Assembly (NCBI GenBank): GCA_963746465.1
Contig: CAVVAY010000013.1
Coordinates: 434,001-498,000, forward strand
Length of the DNA stretch: 64,000 nucleotides
Direction of reading: 5' to 3'
DNA from: CAVVAY01 sp963746465
GTDB taxonomy: Bacteria > Actinomycetota > Actinomycetes > JACCUZ01
In this document: one piece after another, positions 16,054-24,839 of the stretch
Layout of the letters: each line of letters begins with the position of its first letter
Numbering within the stretch: the stretch's first letter is position 1
Program-made: the position numbers and the translations under genes
Notes under the pieces: generated by a model
What the model saw: only the letters and a program-made list of their open reading frames with translations
Databases searched by the model: none
Told to the model about the DNA's origin: nothing

Positions 16054-18063
16054 TCAGGCGGCGGGCAGACCGGACTGGTCCCGCACGATCTCGACGATCC
16101 GGCCGATGATCTCGGTGATGCCGTAGTCCTTGGGCGTGAACACCGCGGCCACACCCTGGTCGAGCAGCCAGCGCGCATCGGCCTCCGGGATGATGCCGCC
16201 GACCACGACCGGCAGGTCGCCGGCCCCGGCGTCCCGAAGCAGCTGCAGCACGTCCGGCACCAGCTCGCGGTGCGACCCGGACAGGATCGACAGACCCACG
16301 CAGTGCACGCCCTCCTGGACGGCGGCCGACGCGATCTGCGCCGGGGTCAGCCGGATGCCGGGGTAGACCACCTCGATGCCGGCGTCACGGGCCCGGACGG
16401 CGATCTGCTCGGCACCGTTGGAGTGCCCGTCGAGGCCCGGCTTGCCGACGAGCAGGCGCAGCCGGGTCCCGAGCTCGTCACCGGTCCGCCGGACCAGCTC
16501 GCGCACCCGCGCCAGGTCCGCGCCGGGCTCGGCGGTGCCCACCGCGCCGGAGACCCCGGTGGGCGCGCGGTAGGAGCCGAAGACCTCGCGCAGGACCGCT
16601 GCCCACTCGCCGGTGGTGACACCGGCCCGCACGCAGGCCAGCGTGGCGGGGACCAGGTTGTCCGACGACGTCGCGGCGTCGCGCAGGGCCGCCAGCGAGC
16701 CGTCGACCGCCGAGGAGTCACGGTCGGCCCGCCAGGCCTGGACCGCGGCCACCGCGCGCGCCTCGACCGCCGGGTCGACGCTCTGGACGACGGTCTCGAG
16801 GTCGGCTGTGAGCGGGCTGGGCTCGGTCTCGGTGAAGCGGTTGACGCCGACCACCACTTCGGCGCCGGACTCGACCCGCGCGCGGCGCCGCGAGTGCGAC
16901 GCGACCAGCTCCGACTTCAGGTAGCCGTTCTCGACGGCTGCCACCGCTCCGCCGATCTCCTCGATGCGGGCCATCTCGGTCCGGGCGGCGGCGCACAGCT
17001 CGTCGACCTTCGCCTCGACGACGTGAGACCCGGCGAACAAGTCGTCGTACTCCAGCAGGTCGGACTCGTAGGCCAGCACCTGCTGCATCCGCAAGGCCCA
17101 CTGCTGGTCCCAGGGCCGCGGCAGGCCGAGCGCCTCGTTCCAGGCCGGCAGCTGCACCGCGCGGGCCCGGGCGTCCTTGGACAGCGTGACACCCAGCATC
17201 TCGAGGACGATGCGCTGCACGTTGTTCTCCGGCTGCGCCTCGGTCAGGCCGAGGGAGTTCACCTGCACGCCGTACCGCAGCCGGCGCTGCTTCGGGTCGG
17301 CAACGCCGTACCGGTCACGGGTCACCTCGTCCCAGAGCGCGACCAGCGCGCGCATCTTGCACATCTCCTCGACGAAGCGCACGCCGGCGTTGACGAAGAA
17401 CGAGATCCGCGCGACGACGTCGCCGAACCGCTCCTCGGGCACCTGGCCGGCGTCCCGCACGGCGTCGAGCACGGCGACCGCCGTCGACATCGCGAACGCG
17501 ATCTCCTGCACCGGAGTCGCCCCGGCCTCCTGCAGGTGGTAGCTGCAGATGTTGATCGGGTTCCACCGTGGCACGTTAGCGACCGTGTAGGCGATCAGGT
17601 CGGTGGTGAGCCGCATCGAGGCGGCCGGGGGGAACGCGTAGGTGCCGCGGGAGAGGTACTCCTTGACGATGTCGTTCTGGGTGGTGCCGCCGAGCCGGCC
17701 CCGCACCTCGGCCGCGGCCGGGTCGTCCGGGTCGACGCCGGTCTGCTCGAGCGCGGCGGTCTCGTAGAGCGCCAGCAGCCACATGGCGGTGGCGTTGATG
17801 GTCATCGAGGTGTTCATCTCGGTGAGCGGGATGCCGTCGAAGAGCGACCGCACGTCGCCCAGGTGGCTGACCGGGACCCCGACCTTGCCGACCTCGCCGC
17901 GGGCCAGCTCGTGGTCCGGGTCGTAGCCGGTCTGGGTCGGCAGGTCGAAGGCCACCGAGAGGCCGGTCTGGCCCTTGCCCAGGTTCTGCCGGTAGAGCGC
18001 GTTCGACTCGGCCGCCGAGGAGTGCCCGGCGTACGTCCGCATCATCCACGGCTGGTCCCGCAC
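16054..18063 (-). CDS. meaA: Coenzyme B12-dependent mutase MeaA (ethylmalonyl-CoA mutase type)
   Basis: A 669-residue protein that closely follows actinobacterial MeaA along its length: RTYAGHSSAAESN near the start, the DLPTQTGYDPDH and MNTSMTINATAMW blocks of the mutase TIM barrel, GGTTQNDIVKEYLSRGT, and a C-terminal cobalamin domain with the DGHSNG motif (DxHxxG, His as lower cobalt ligand). MeaA-type enzymes convert (2R)-ethylmalonyl-CoA to methylsuccinyl-CoA in the ethylmalonyl-CoA pathway, and the assignment rests on family knowledge. Crotonyl-CoA carboxylase/reductase is not in the window. The GTG start lies 6 nt after a TAGGAT box. The adenosyltransferase at 21281 could supply its cofactor. 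Confidence 0.88.
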   Translation of the reverse strand: MRDQPWMMRTYAGHSSAAESNALYRQNLGKGQTGLSVAFDLPTQTGYDPDHELARGEVGKVGVPVSHLGDVRSLFDGIPLTEMNTSMTINATAMWLLALYETAALEQTGVDPDDPAAAEVRGRLGGTTQNDIVKEYLSRGTYAFPPAASMRLTTDLIAYTVANVPRWNPINICSYHLQEAGATPVQEIAFAMSTAVAVLDAVRDAGQVPEERFGDVVARISFFVNAGVRFVEEMCKMRALVALWDEVTRDRYGVADPKQRRLRYGVQVNSLGLTEAQPENNVQRIVLEMLGVTLSKDARARAVQLPAWNEALGLPRPWDQQWALRMQQVLAYESDLLEYDDLFAGSHVVEAKVDELCAAARTEMARIEEIGGAVAAVENGYLKSELVASHSRRRARVESGAEVVVGVNRFTETEPSPLTADLETVVQSVDPAVEARAVAAVQAWRADRDSSAVDGSLAALRDAATSSDNLVPATLACVRAGVTTGEWAAVLREVFGSYRAPTGVSGAVGTAEPGADLARVRELVRRTGDELGTRLRLLVGKPGLDGHSNGAEQIAVRARDAGIEVVYPGIRLTPAQIASAAVQEGVHCVGLSILSGSHRELVPDVLQLLRDAGAGDLPVVVGGIIPEADARWLLDQGVAAVFTPKDYGITEIIGRIVEIVRDQSGLPAA

Positions 18064-18069
18064 GGCCGG

Positions 18070-18075
18070 ATCCTA
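18070..18075 (-). promoter_or_regulatory. -10 box (TAGGAT), leaderless start of meaA
   Basis: Minus-strand TAGGAT, a 6-nt spacer (CCGGCC), then the GTG at 18063. No ribosome site is present. Confidence 0.55.
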
Positions 18076-18111
18076 CCGGCGAGTAACTCCGGCCGGGGCG
18101 CGGGTGGCGCC

Positions 18112-18435
18112 TCAGACGGTGGCGGCGACCGGGGCGTCCAGCGCGTCCAGGGTGAGCACCCGGTGCAGCCGGGTGACCCGCAGGATCCGCCGGACCCGGG
18201 GGGCGGCGTCCCGCAGGATGATCCGGCGGCCGAGCAGCTTGGCCCGGCGGTCGGCCCCGAGCAGGACGCCGAGGCCGGTCGCGTCGATGACCTCGACGCC
18301 GGCCAGGTCGACGACCAGGTCGCCGGAGCCGGCGTCCAGCGCGTCGTGCAGCGCGGCACGCACCTCGGAGACCGCGCTCACGTCCAGCCGGCCGGACAGC
18401 GCGATCTCGTGCCCGCTAGCCACGTCGACGACCAT
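18112..18435 (-). CDS. STAS-domain protein (anti-sigma factor antagonist family)
   Basis: A 107-residue single STAS domain: EIALSGRLDVSAVSEVRAAL, LVVDLAGVEVIDATGLGVLLGADR. At the regulatory loop the usual D-S-S-G reads D-A-T-G, so a Thr stands where the phosphorylated Ser of RsbV/SpoIIAA normally lies. It may still be phosphorylatable by a HATPase anti-sigma kinase. No kinase or sigma gene adjoins it. It is 48 bp upstream of the meaA start on the same strand, but meaA has its own -10 box. Upstream lies an intergenic region with tandem and inverted repeats. Confidence 0.8.
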   Translation of the reverse strand: MVVDVASGHEIALSGRLDVSAVSEVRAALHDALDAGSGDLVVDLAGVEVIDATGLGVLLGADRRAKLLGRRIILRDAAPRVRRILRVTRLHRVLTLDALDAPVAATV

Positions 18436-18544
18436 CTGGTCACCCCCTCGGAAGTACAGACGCGCGAGGGCGGTGCGAGGTTGCCCCGCCGGTCACGTGC
18501 TTCCTGACGGTAGGGCCTGCTCTTGGGAAAAACTTGGAGCCACG

Positions 18545-18580
18545 CTGTGACTCCTGTGACTTCTGTGACTTCTGTGACTC
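18545..18580. repeat. Four tandem 9-bp repeats (CTGTGACTY)
   Basis: Units CTGTGACTC, CTGTGACTT, CTGTGACTT and CTGTGACTC follow one another without gaps, differing only at the last base. They are ~110 bp upstream of the minus-strand STAS gene and could be a multi-site protein-binding array. The 9-bp spacing puts successive sites nearly on the same helical face. Confidence 0.9.
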
Positions 18581-18588
18581 GCACCGTC

Positions 18589-18668
18589 GACCACGTAGGG
18601 CAGGCGAGCAGGCACCCTGCGAGGCTCAGGCGCCCGGCAAGGTAGCGATACGCCTGCCATACGTGGTC
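18589..18668. repeat. 18-bp inverted repeat, 17/18 match, 44-bp spacer
   Basis: GACCACGTAGGGCAGGCG (18589-18606) is the inverse complement of CGCCTGCCATACGTGGTC (18651-18668) except for one base. It directly follows the tandem 9-bp array. It could form a long RNA stem-loop, be a pair of operators, or be the ends of a very small relic element. No coding content lies between the arms. Confidence 0.85.
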
Positions 18669-18742
18669 AACCGGAGGCGGCCGGACGCGAGCGGCGAACG
18701 TGCGGGGTCGGGCCGCGGAGGGCCAGGGGGGCGCGGTCGAGC

Positions 18743-19600
18743 CTAGGAGTCGTAGCTGTAGAAGCCGCGGCCGGACTTGCGGCCGAGGTCACCCGCGGCG
18801 ACCATCCGGGACAGCGACTCCGGCGGGAAGAACTTCTCGTCCGCGGTGTCGGTGTAGATGTTCATGCTCGCGTTGCGCAGGATGTCGACCCCGGTGAGGT
18901 CGGTGGTGGCCAGCGGGCCCATGGCGTGGCCGAAGCCGAGCTTGCACGCCGTGTCGATGTCCTCGGCCGAGGCGACGCCACTCTCGACCAGCCGGATCGC
19001 CTCCATCGCCAGCGCGCAGATCAGCCGGGTGGTCACGAAGCCGGCGACGTCCCGGTTCACCACGACGCAGGTCTTGCCGACCGACTCGGCGAAGGCCCGC
19101 GCGGCGGCCAGGGTCTCGTCGCTGGTCTTGTAGCCGCGGACCAGCTCGCAGAGCGCCATCATCGGCACCGGCGAGAAGAAGTGGGTGCCGACGACCGCTT
19201 CCGGCCGCTCGGTGACCGACCCGATCTGGGTGATCGGGATCGCGCTGGTGTTCGTGCCGAGCACGGCGCCGTCGCGGCAGATCCGGTCCAGCTCACGGAA
19301 GATCTCGCGCTTGACCTCGATGCTCTCGAAGGCCGCCTCGACCACGATGTCGGCCGGCGCGACGGCCTCGAGGTCGGTGGTCGTGGTGATCCGCGCCAGG
19401 GCGGCGTCGGCGTCGGCCTGCTCGAGGGTGCCCTTGGTGACGAACCGGGTCAGTGACTTCTCGATGGCGGCGCGGCCCTTGCCGAGCGCCTCGTCGGTCA
19501 CGTCGCGCAGGACGACGTCGTGCCCCGCGACTGCGGCCACCTGGGCGATGCCGGAGCCCATCAACCCGGCCCCGACGACGGCGAGCGTTGTTCCAGTCAT
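18743..19600 (-). CDS. 3-hydroxybutyryl-CoA dehydrogenase
   Basis: A 285-residue single-unit 3-hydroxyacyl-CoA dehydrogenase with NAD loop GAGLMGSGIAQ, NTSAIPIT, THFFSPVPMM with the catalytic His, and a C-terminal domain FGHAMGPLATTDLTG. The length and motifs match FadB2/PaaH/Hbd-type enzymes acting on short-chain 3-hydroxyacyl-CoA, reversibly forming acetoacetyl-CoA. It is near the MeaA-type mutase and could make the crotonyl/butyryl-CoA precursors for the ethylmalonyl-CoA route, or act in phenylacetate degradation (paaN is also present at 54.7 kb). A TAGGCT box 8 nt before the ATG suggests a leaderless mRNA. Confidence 0.9.
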   Translation of the reverse strand: MTGTTLAVVGAGLMGSGIAQVAAVAGHDVVLRDVTDEALGKGRAAIEKSLTRFVTKGTLEQADADAALARITTTTDLEAVAPADIVVEAAFESIEVKREIFRELDRICRDGAVLGTNTSAIPITQIGSVTERPEAVVGTHFFSPVPMMALCELVRGYKTSDETLAAARAFAESVGKTCVVVNRDVAGFVTTRLICALAMEAIRLVESGVASAEDIDTACKLGFGHAMGPLATTDLTGVDILRNASMNIYTDTADEKFFPPESLSRMVAAGDLGRKSGRGFYSYDS

Positions 19601-19608
19601 GGGCCGGG

Positions 19609-19614
19609 AGCCTA
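19609..19614 (-). promoter_or_regulatory. -10 box (TAGGCT) of the hydroxybutyryl-CoA dehydrogenase gene
   Basis: Minus-strand TAGGCT, an 8-nt spacer (CCCGGCCC), then the ATG at 19600. Confidence 0.5.
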
Positions 19615-19645
19615 ACCGGGCGCCTGGATGGGCGAGACTGGCCGG

Positions 19646-19954
19646 GTGCCGGACTGGATCGCGCTGATGACCTCGGTCGCCGTGGTCGGCGTGCTCGCCC
19701 TCCTGCTGCGATGGGCGTACGGCGGCGGCAAGCGGTCGTTGGTCGAGCGACGGCCGAGCGCCGGCACCACCGACGACTACGGGCTGATGGTCTCGATCGC
19801 CTCGCCGGGCACCTTCATCGAGGGCGAGGTCGCCCGGCAGCGGCTGGCCGACGCCGGCATCCGGGCCCAGCTGGTCACCACCACCGAAGGCCCCCGGCTG
19901 ATGGTGCTGCGCGAGCAGGAGTCCGCTGCCCGCCGGCTGCTCGCGGCCTCCTGA
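19646..19954 (+). CDS. Small membrane-anchored protein, DUF2007-like
   Basis: A 102-residue protein from the GTG at 19646 (an in-frame ATG at 19628 would add six residues). One N-terminal transmembrane helix (MTSVAVVGVLALLLRWAY) is followed by a soluble ~65-residue domain: GLMVSIASPGTFIEGEVARQRLADAGIRAQLV. The pattern of a short two-strand unit with 'LxxAGI' resembles the putative signal-transducing DUF2007 family, whose function is unknown. It lies between convergent murA and the divergent dehydrogenase gene. No operon partner is evident. Confidence 0.65.
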   Translation: MPDWIALMTSVAVVGVLALLLRWAYGGGKRSLVERRPSAGTTDDYGLMVSIASPGTFIEGEVARQRLADAGIRAQLVTTTEGPRLMVLREQESAARRLLAAS

Positions 19955-19969
19955 GGACGGCGCCGCGGC

Positions 19970-21256
19970 TCAGCGGTCGTCGTACACGGCGTCCGGGTCG
20001 GGCTCCCGGGTGACGTCGGCGCCCAGGTGCCGCAGTGCCCGGTCGAACCCGGGGTAGCCGCGGTCGACGTGGAAGATGTCGCTCACGTGGGTGACCCCCT
20101 CCCCCACCAGCCCGGCCAGGGTCAGCGCGGCGCCGGCCCGGATGTCGCTGGCGCGCACCGGGGCGCCGGACAGCCGCGGAACGCCGCGCACCACCGCGTG
20201 GTGCCCGTCGGTGCGCACGTGCGCGCCGAGCCGGGCCAGCTCGCTGGCGAAGACGAAGCGGCCCTCGAAGATGTTCTCGGTGATCATCGCGGCGCCGTCG
20301 GCGATCGAGTTCAACGCCATCACCAGCGGCTGCAGGTCGGTCGCCAGCCCCGGGTAGGGCAGCGTCACCGCGTCGACCGCCGTCGGTCGGCGCTCCATCA
20401 CCACCCGGAACCCGTCGTCGGTCCCCTGCACGGCCGCACCGCAGGTGACCAGCTTGTCCAGCGCGATCTCCAGGTGCTCGGGACGCGCGTGCTGCACGGT
20501 GATGTCGCCCTCGGTCATCGCCGCGGCGAAGGCCCAGGTGCCGGCCACGATGCGGTCGGGCACGATCTCGTGCGTGGTCGGCGAGAGCCGGTCCACGCCC
20601 TCGATGGCCAGCGTCGAGGTGCCGATGCCGTCGAGCTTGGCGCCCATCTGCTGCAGCATCTGGCAGAGGTCGACGATCTCCGGCTCGCGGGCCGCGTTGT
20701 CGATGACCGTGGTCCCCGCCGCGAGCACGGCCGCCATCAGCACGTTCTCGGTCGCGCCGACGCTGGGGAAGTCGAGCCAGACGGTCGCGCCGTTCAGACC
20801 GTGCGGGGCGCTGGCCACGATGTAGCCGTGCTCGTTGTCCAGCTCGGCGCCGAGCTTGGTCAGGCCCGACATGTGGAAGTCCAGCGGCCGGGAGCCGATG
20901 GCGTCGCCACCGGGGATCGCGACCTCGGCGCGGCCGCAGCGGGCGATCAGCGGCCCGAGGACGCAGATGGAGGCGCGGATCCGGCGTACCAGGTCATAGT
21001 CGGCCTGGTGCCCGAGGTCGGCCGGGACGTCGATCACGACCGTGGCCGTGTCGGGGTCGTAGGCCACCGCGCAGCCCAGCCGGCGCAGCAGCTCACCCAT
21101 GATCTCGACGTCGAGGATGTGCGGCACCTCGGTCAGCGTCGTGCGCCCCTCGGCCAGCAGCGCCGCCGCCATCACCTTGAGCACGCTGTTCTTCGCGCCG
21201 GTGACCCGCACCGCCCCGGCCAGCCGGGCACCACCGACGACACGGAACCTCTCCAT
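19970..21256 (-). CDS. murA: UDP-N-acetylglucosamine 1-carboxyvinyltransferase MurA
   Basis: A 428-residue protein that transfers enolpyruvate from PEP to UDP-GlcNAc, the first committed step of peptidoglycan synthesis in the cytoplasm. Visible features are VTGAKNSVLKVMAAALL at the start, RASICVLGPLIARCGRAEVAIPGG with the catalytic Cys (so fosfomycin-sensitive type), GSRPLDFHMSGL, and PYPGLATDLQPLVMAL near the end. The ATG at 21256 is preferred over one at 21263-21265, because the latter overlaps a clear -10 box whose spacing makes the first leaderless. It is divergent from the cobalamin adenosyltransferase gene with only 24 bp between starts. Confidence 0.95.
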   Translation of the reverse strand: MERFRVVGGARLAGAVRVTGAKNSVLKVMAAALLAEGRTTLTEVPHILDVEIMGELLRRLGCAVAYDPDTATVVIDVPADLGHQADYDLVRRIRASICVLGPLIARCGRAEVAIPGGDAIGSRPLDFHMSGLTKLGAELDNEHGYIVASAPHGLNGATVWLDFPSVGATENVLMAAVLAAGTTVIDNAAREPEIVDLCQMLQQMGAKLDGIGTSTLAIEGVDRLSPTTHEIVPDRIVAGTWAFAAAMTEGDITVQHARPEHLEIALDKLVTCGAAVQGTDDGFRVVMERRPTAVDAVTLPYPGLATDLQPLVMALNSIADGAAMITENIFEGRFVFASELARLGAHVRTDGHHAVVRGVPRLSGAPVRASDIRAGAALTLAGLVGEGVTHVSDIFHVDRGYPGFDRALRHLGADVTREPDPDAVYDDR

Positions 21257-21263
21257 GCGGGGC

Positions 21264-21273
21264 ATCGTAGAGT
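21264..21273. promoter_or_regulatory. Overlapping divergent -10 boxes of murA and the adenosyltransferase
   Basis: On the minus strand TACGAT (21264-21269) ends 7 nt before the murA ATG. On the plus strand TAGAGT (21268-21273) ends 7 nt before the adenosyltransferase ATG at 21281. The two boxes share two base pairs, so polymerase can occupy only one direction at a time and both mRNAs would be leaderless. Confidence 0.6.
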
Positions 21274-21280
21274 CGCGGGC

Positions 21281-21853
21281 ATGGTCAACCTCACCCGCAT
21301 CTACACCCGCACCGGCGACGACGGCACGACGGGCTACGGCGGGCGGGGGCGGATCAGCAAGAACGACCCCCGCCTCGAGGCGTACGCCGACTGCGACGAG
21401 GCAGGTGCGTTCCTCGGCGTGGCCCTGGCGTCCGGTTCCCTGGGCGCCGATGTCGCGGCCGTGCTGACCAGGGTGCAGAACGACCTCTTCGACGTGGGCG
21501 CCGACCTGTGCACCCCGGTCGAGGCCGACCCGAAGTACCCACCGCTGCGGGTGACCCAGGAACAGGTCGACACCCTCGAGCGCGAGATCGACCGCGTCAA
21601 CGCCGACCTCGAGCCGCTGCGGTCGTTCGTCCTCGCCGGCGGTACGACGGCAGCCGCCCACCTGCACGTCGCCCGCACCGTCGTACGCCGGGCCGAGCGG
21701 GCCACCTGGCGGGCTCTGGACGCCCACCCGGACACGGTGAACCCCATGACGGCGAAGTACCTGAACCGGCTCTCGGACCTGCTGTTCGTCCTGGCCCGGC
21801 ACGCCAACCGGGAGGTCGGCGACGTCGTGTGGGTGCCCGGCGCGAACCGCTGA
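21281..21853 (+). CDS. ATP:cob(I)alamin adenosyltransferase (PduO type)
   Basis: A 190-residue PduO-type corrinoid adenosyltransferase: MVNLTRIYTRTGDDGTTGYGG is the ATP-binding N-terminus, with conserved VQNDLFDVGADL, ARTVVRRAER and LNRLSDLLFVLAR helices of the five-helix bundle. It makes adenosylcobalamin, the cofactor of the MeaA-type mutase encoded 3 kb away. Its position next to murA downstream of the ATP synthase operon is conserved in actinobacteria. The start is leaderless, 7 nt from a TAGAGT box. The following methyltransferase gene starts 14 bp after its stop. Confidence 0.93.
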   Translation: MVNLTRIYTRTGDDGTTGYGGRGRISKNDPRLEAYADCDEAGAFLGVALASGSLGADVAAVLTRVQNDLFDVGADLCTPVEADPKYPPLRVTQEQVDTLEREIDRVNADLEPLRSFVLAGGTTAAAHLHVARTVVRRAERATWRALDAHPDTVNPMTAKYLNRLSDLLFVLARHANREVGDVVWVPGANR

Positions 21854-21867
21854 GCCGGGGCGGTCTG

Positions 21868-22503
21868 GTGAGCAGCACGGACTGGGCGGCCTGGCACGCC
21901 GAGTACGCCGACCCCGAGTCGGCCCTCTCCTGGCGGCTGCGAGCCGTGCAGGAGCACATCAGCAGCTGGCTGGACGCCACCGCTCCGGGGCCCGTCGCCG
22001 TGCTGAGCATCTGCGCCGGCGATGGGCGCGACCTGCTCGGCGTGCTGACGCGGCGCACCGACTCCGCCCGGGTCCGCGCCACGCTCGTCGAGGCCGATGC
22101 CGGGCTGGTCGGACGGGCGGCGGAGGTCGCTCGCGAGGGCGGCCTGCCGGGCATCACAGTCCGACAGGCCGACGCGAGCCGTACCGACGCCTACCTCGAC
22201 GCCGCACCGGCCGACCTGGTGCTGCTCTGCGGGGTGCTCGGCAACATCAGCGACGGCGATGCCGCCCGGACCGTTGCGGCGCTGCCACAGCTGTGCGCAG
22301 CCGGTGCCACCGTGCTGTGGACCCGCCATCGGCGGGCGCCTGACCTCACGCCCGCGATCCGTCGCTGGTTCGCCGGGGCCGGCTTCGACGAGCTGTCGTT
22401 CACGGCCCCGAACGAGGTCATGTGGTCGCTCGGCGAGAACCGGTTCGCGGGCAAGCCGCAGCCGCTCGTCGCGGGGCAGCGGCTGTTCACCTTCGTACGC
22501 TGA
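21868..22503 (+). CDS. SAM-dependent methyltransferase-like protein
   Basis: A 211-residue Rossmann-fold methyltransferase. The SAM loop appears as VLSICAGDGRDLLGVL, an acidic residue follows at the end of strand 2 (LVEADA), and the motif II-like strand is ADLVLLCGVLGNISD. The N-terminus (WAAWHAEYADPESALSWRL) and C-terminus (WSLGENRF) are shared by an uncharacterised actinobacterial group. The GTG start 14 bp after the adenosyltransferase stop suggests co-transcription. It ends 10 bp from the convergent DUF2550 gene. The substrate is unknown. Confidence 0.75.
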   Translation: MSSTDWAAWHAEYADPESALSWRLRAVQEHISSWLDATAPGPVAVLSICAGDGRDLLGVLTRRTDSARVRATLVEADAGLVGRAAEVAREGGLPGITVRQADASRTDAYLDAAPADLVLLCGVLGNISDGDAARTVAALPQLCAAGATVLWTRHRRAPDLTPAIRRWFAGAGFDELSFTAPNEVMWSLGENRFAGKPQPLVAGQRLFTFVR

Positions 22504-22513
22504 CGCTGCCAGC

Positions 22514-22948
22514 TCAGGTGGTGCGGGTGCCCGGCGGAGACGACTCGACCCAGGCCAGGAAGCCGGTGAGGGTGTCCTGGCTCATCGCCAGCTCGACCGG
22601 TCCGTCTCCGTCCAGGCAGCGCACGACGACCGCGCCGGACAGCAGGGAGAACGCCTCGGCGCCGTGCGGGTCGCGGCGCTCGACGACCTGCAGGTCGCGG
22701 CGGCTGAGCACCCGGCGCGGGCGCATCGCGTAGGAGAACACCCGGTACCACTCGAGCCGCTCGCCGGAGTAGCGGCCGATGCCGAGCACCCAGCCCTTGC
22801 CGTAGGTCCCCTCGCCTAAGCGCATGCTGCAGTCGAAGGTGCCACCGCTGCGGGTGACGACCCGGCGGCGCACCACCAGGAGTCCCAGGGCGAGCAGGGC
22901 GAGCGCCACCAGGGCGGCGAGCACGTCGAGGACCACCATCAGGCTCAT
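22514..22948 (-). CDS. DUF2550 membrane protein
   Basis: A 144-residue protein with one N-terminal transmembrane helix (VVLDVLAALVALALLALGLLVV), a basic RRRVVTR stop-transfer, then a ~115-residue soluble domain (FDCSMRLGEGTYGKGWVLGIGRYSG). It matches the DUF2550 family, whose genes lie directly after atpC in mycobacteria and relatives, as here (41 bp from the atpC stop). The function is unknown. It is the last gene of the minus-strand ATP synthase block. Confidence 0.85.
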   Translation of the reverse strand: MSLMVVLDVLAALVALALLALGLLVVRRRVVTRSGGTFDCSMRLGEGTYGKGWVLGIGRYSGERLEWYRVFSYAMRPRRVLSRRDLQVVERRDPHGAEAFSLLSGAVVVRCLDGDGPVELAMSQDTLTGFLAWVESSPPGTRTT

Positions 22949-22989
22949 CGGGGAACCCCCGGGATGGTCGACGCTGGCACGTCCGGCCG

Positions 22990-23377
22990 CTAGTGAGCCA
23001 TGCCGTGCGCGCGGATCCTGGCCTCGGCCCGGCGCTGCTGCTGGAGGGAGTCGTCGTCGTCGGACCCGCGGGCCTGCTCGAGATCACGCTCGGCCTCGGC
23101 CAGGTCGATGTCGGTGGCCAGGTCGGCCTCCTCGGCGAGGATGCCCACCCGGTTGTCGGCCACCGACAGGAAGCCGCCGTGCACGACGGCGATCACCGGG
23201 TCGCCGGACTCCTGGCGCACCAGGACGGCCCCGTTGACCAGGGTGCCGAGCAGCGGCGCGTGGTGCGGCAGGATCCCGACCTCGCCGTCGGTGGTGCGGG
23301 CGAGCACCATCGTCGCCTCGCCGGTCCACACGGTGCGGTCGGCGGCGACGAGCTCGACCTGCAGCAGGTCGCTCTCG

Positions 23378-23385
<8 letters not shown>
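22990..23385 (-). CDS. atpC: F1F0 ATP synthase epsilon subunit
   Basis: A 131-residue epsilon subunit: an N-terminal beta sandwich (VELVAADRTVWTGEATMVLARTTDGEVGILPHHAPLLG) and a C-terminal helical arm (EADLATDIDLAEAERDLEQAR). It forms part of the central stalk and can inhibit ATP hydrolysis. The ATG at 23385 overlaps the atpD stop by 8 bp, so translation is coupled; the longer upstream frame is rejected because it would extend into atpD without homology. Confidence 0.95.
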
Positions 23386-24835
<1,450 letters not shown>

Positions 24836-24839
24836 CTGT

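Larger units (their letters stand above)
18436..18742. other. Gene-free 307-bp region with tandem and inverted repeats
   Basis: Between the STAS gene start and the stop of the dehydrogenase gene I see no coding region. The part next to the STAS start is AT-richer, with a poly-A-like GGGAAAAACTT stretch. It also contains four 9-bp tandem repeats and an 18-bp imperfect inverted repeat, listed separately. The remaining ~75 bp next to the dehydrogenase stop are plain GC-rich sequence. Confidence 0.6.

Noticed and set aside
18545..18580. Tandem repeats considered as a CRISPR array
   Set aside because: Units are 9 bp with no spacers and no cas genes in the window.
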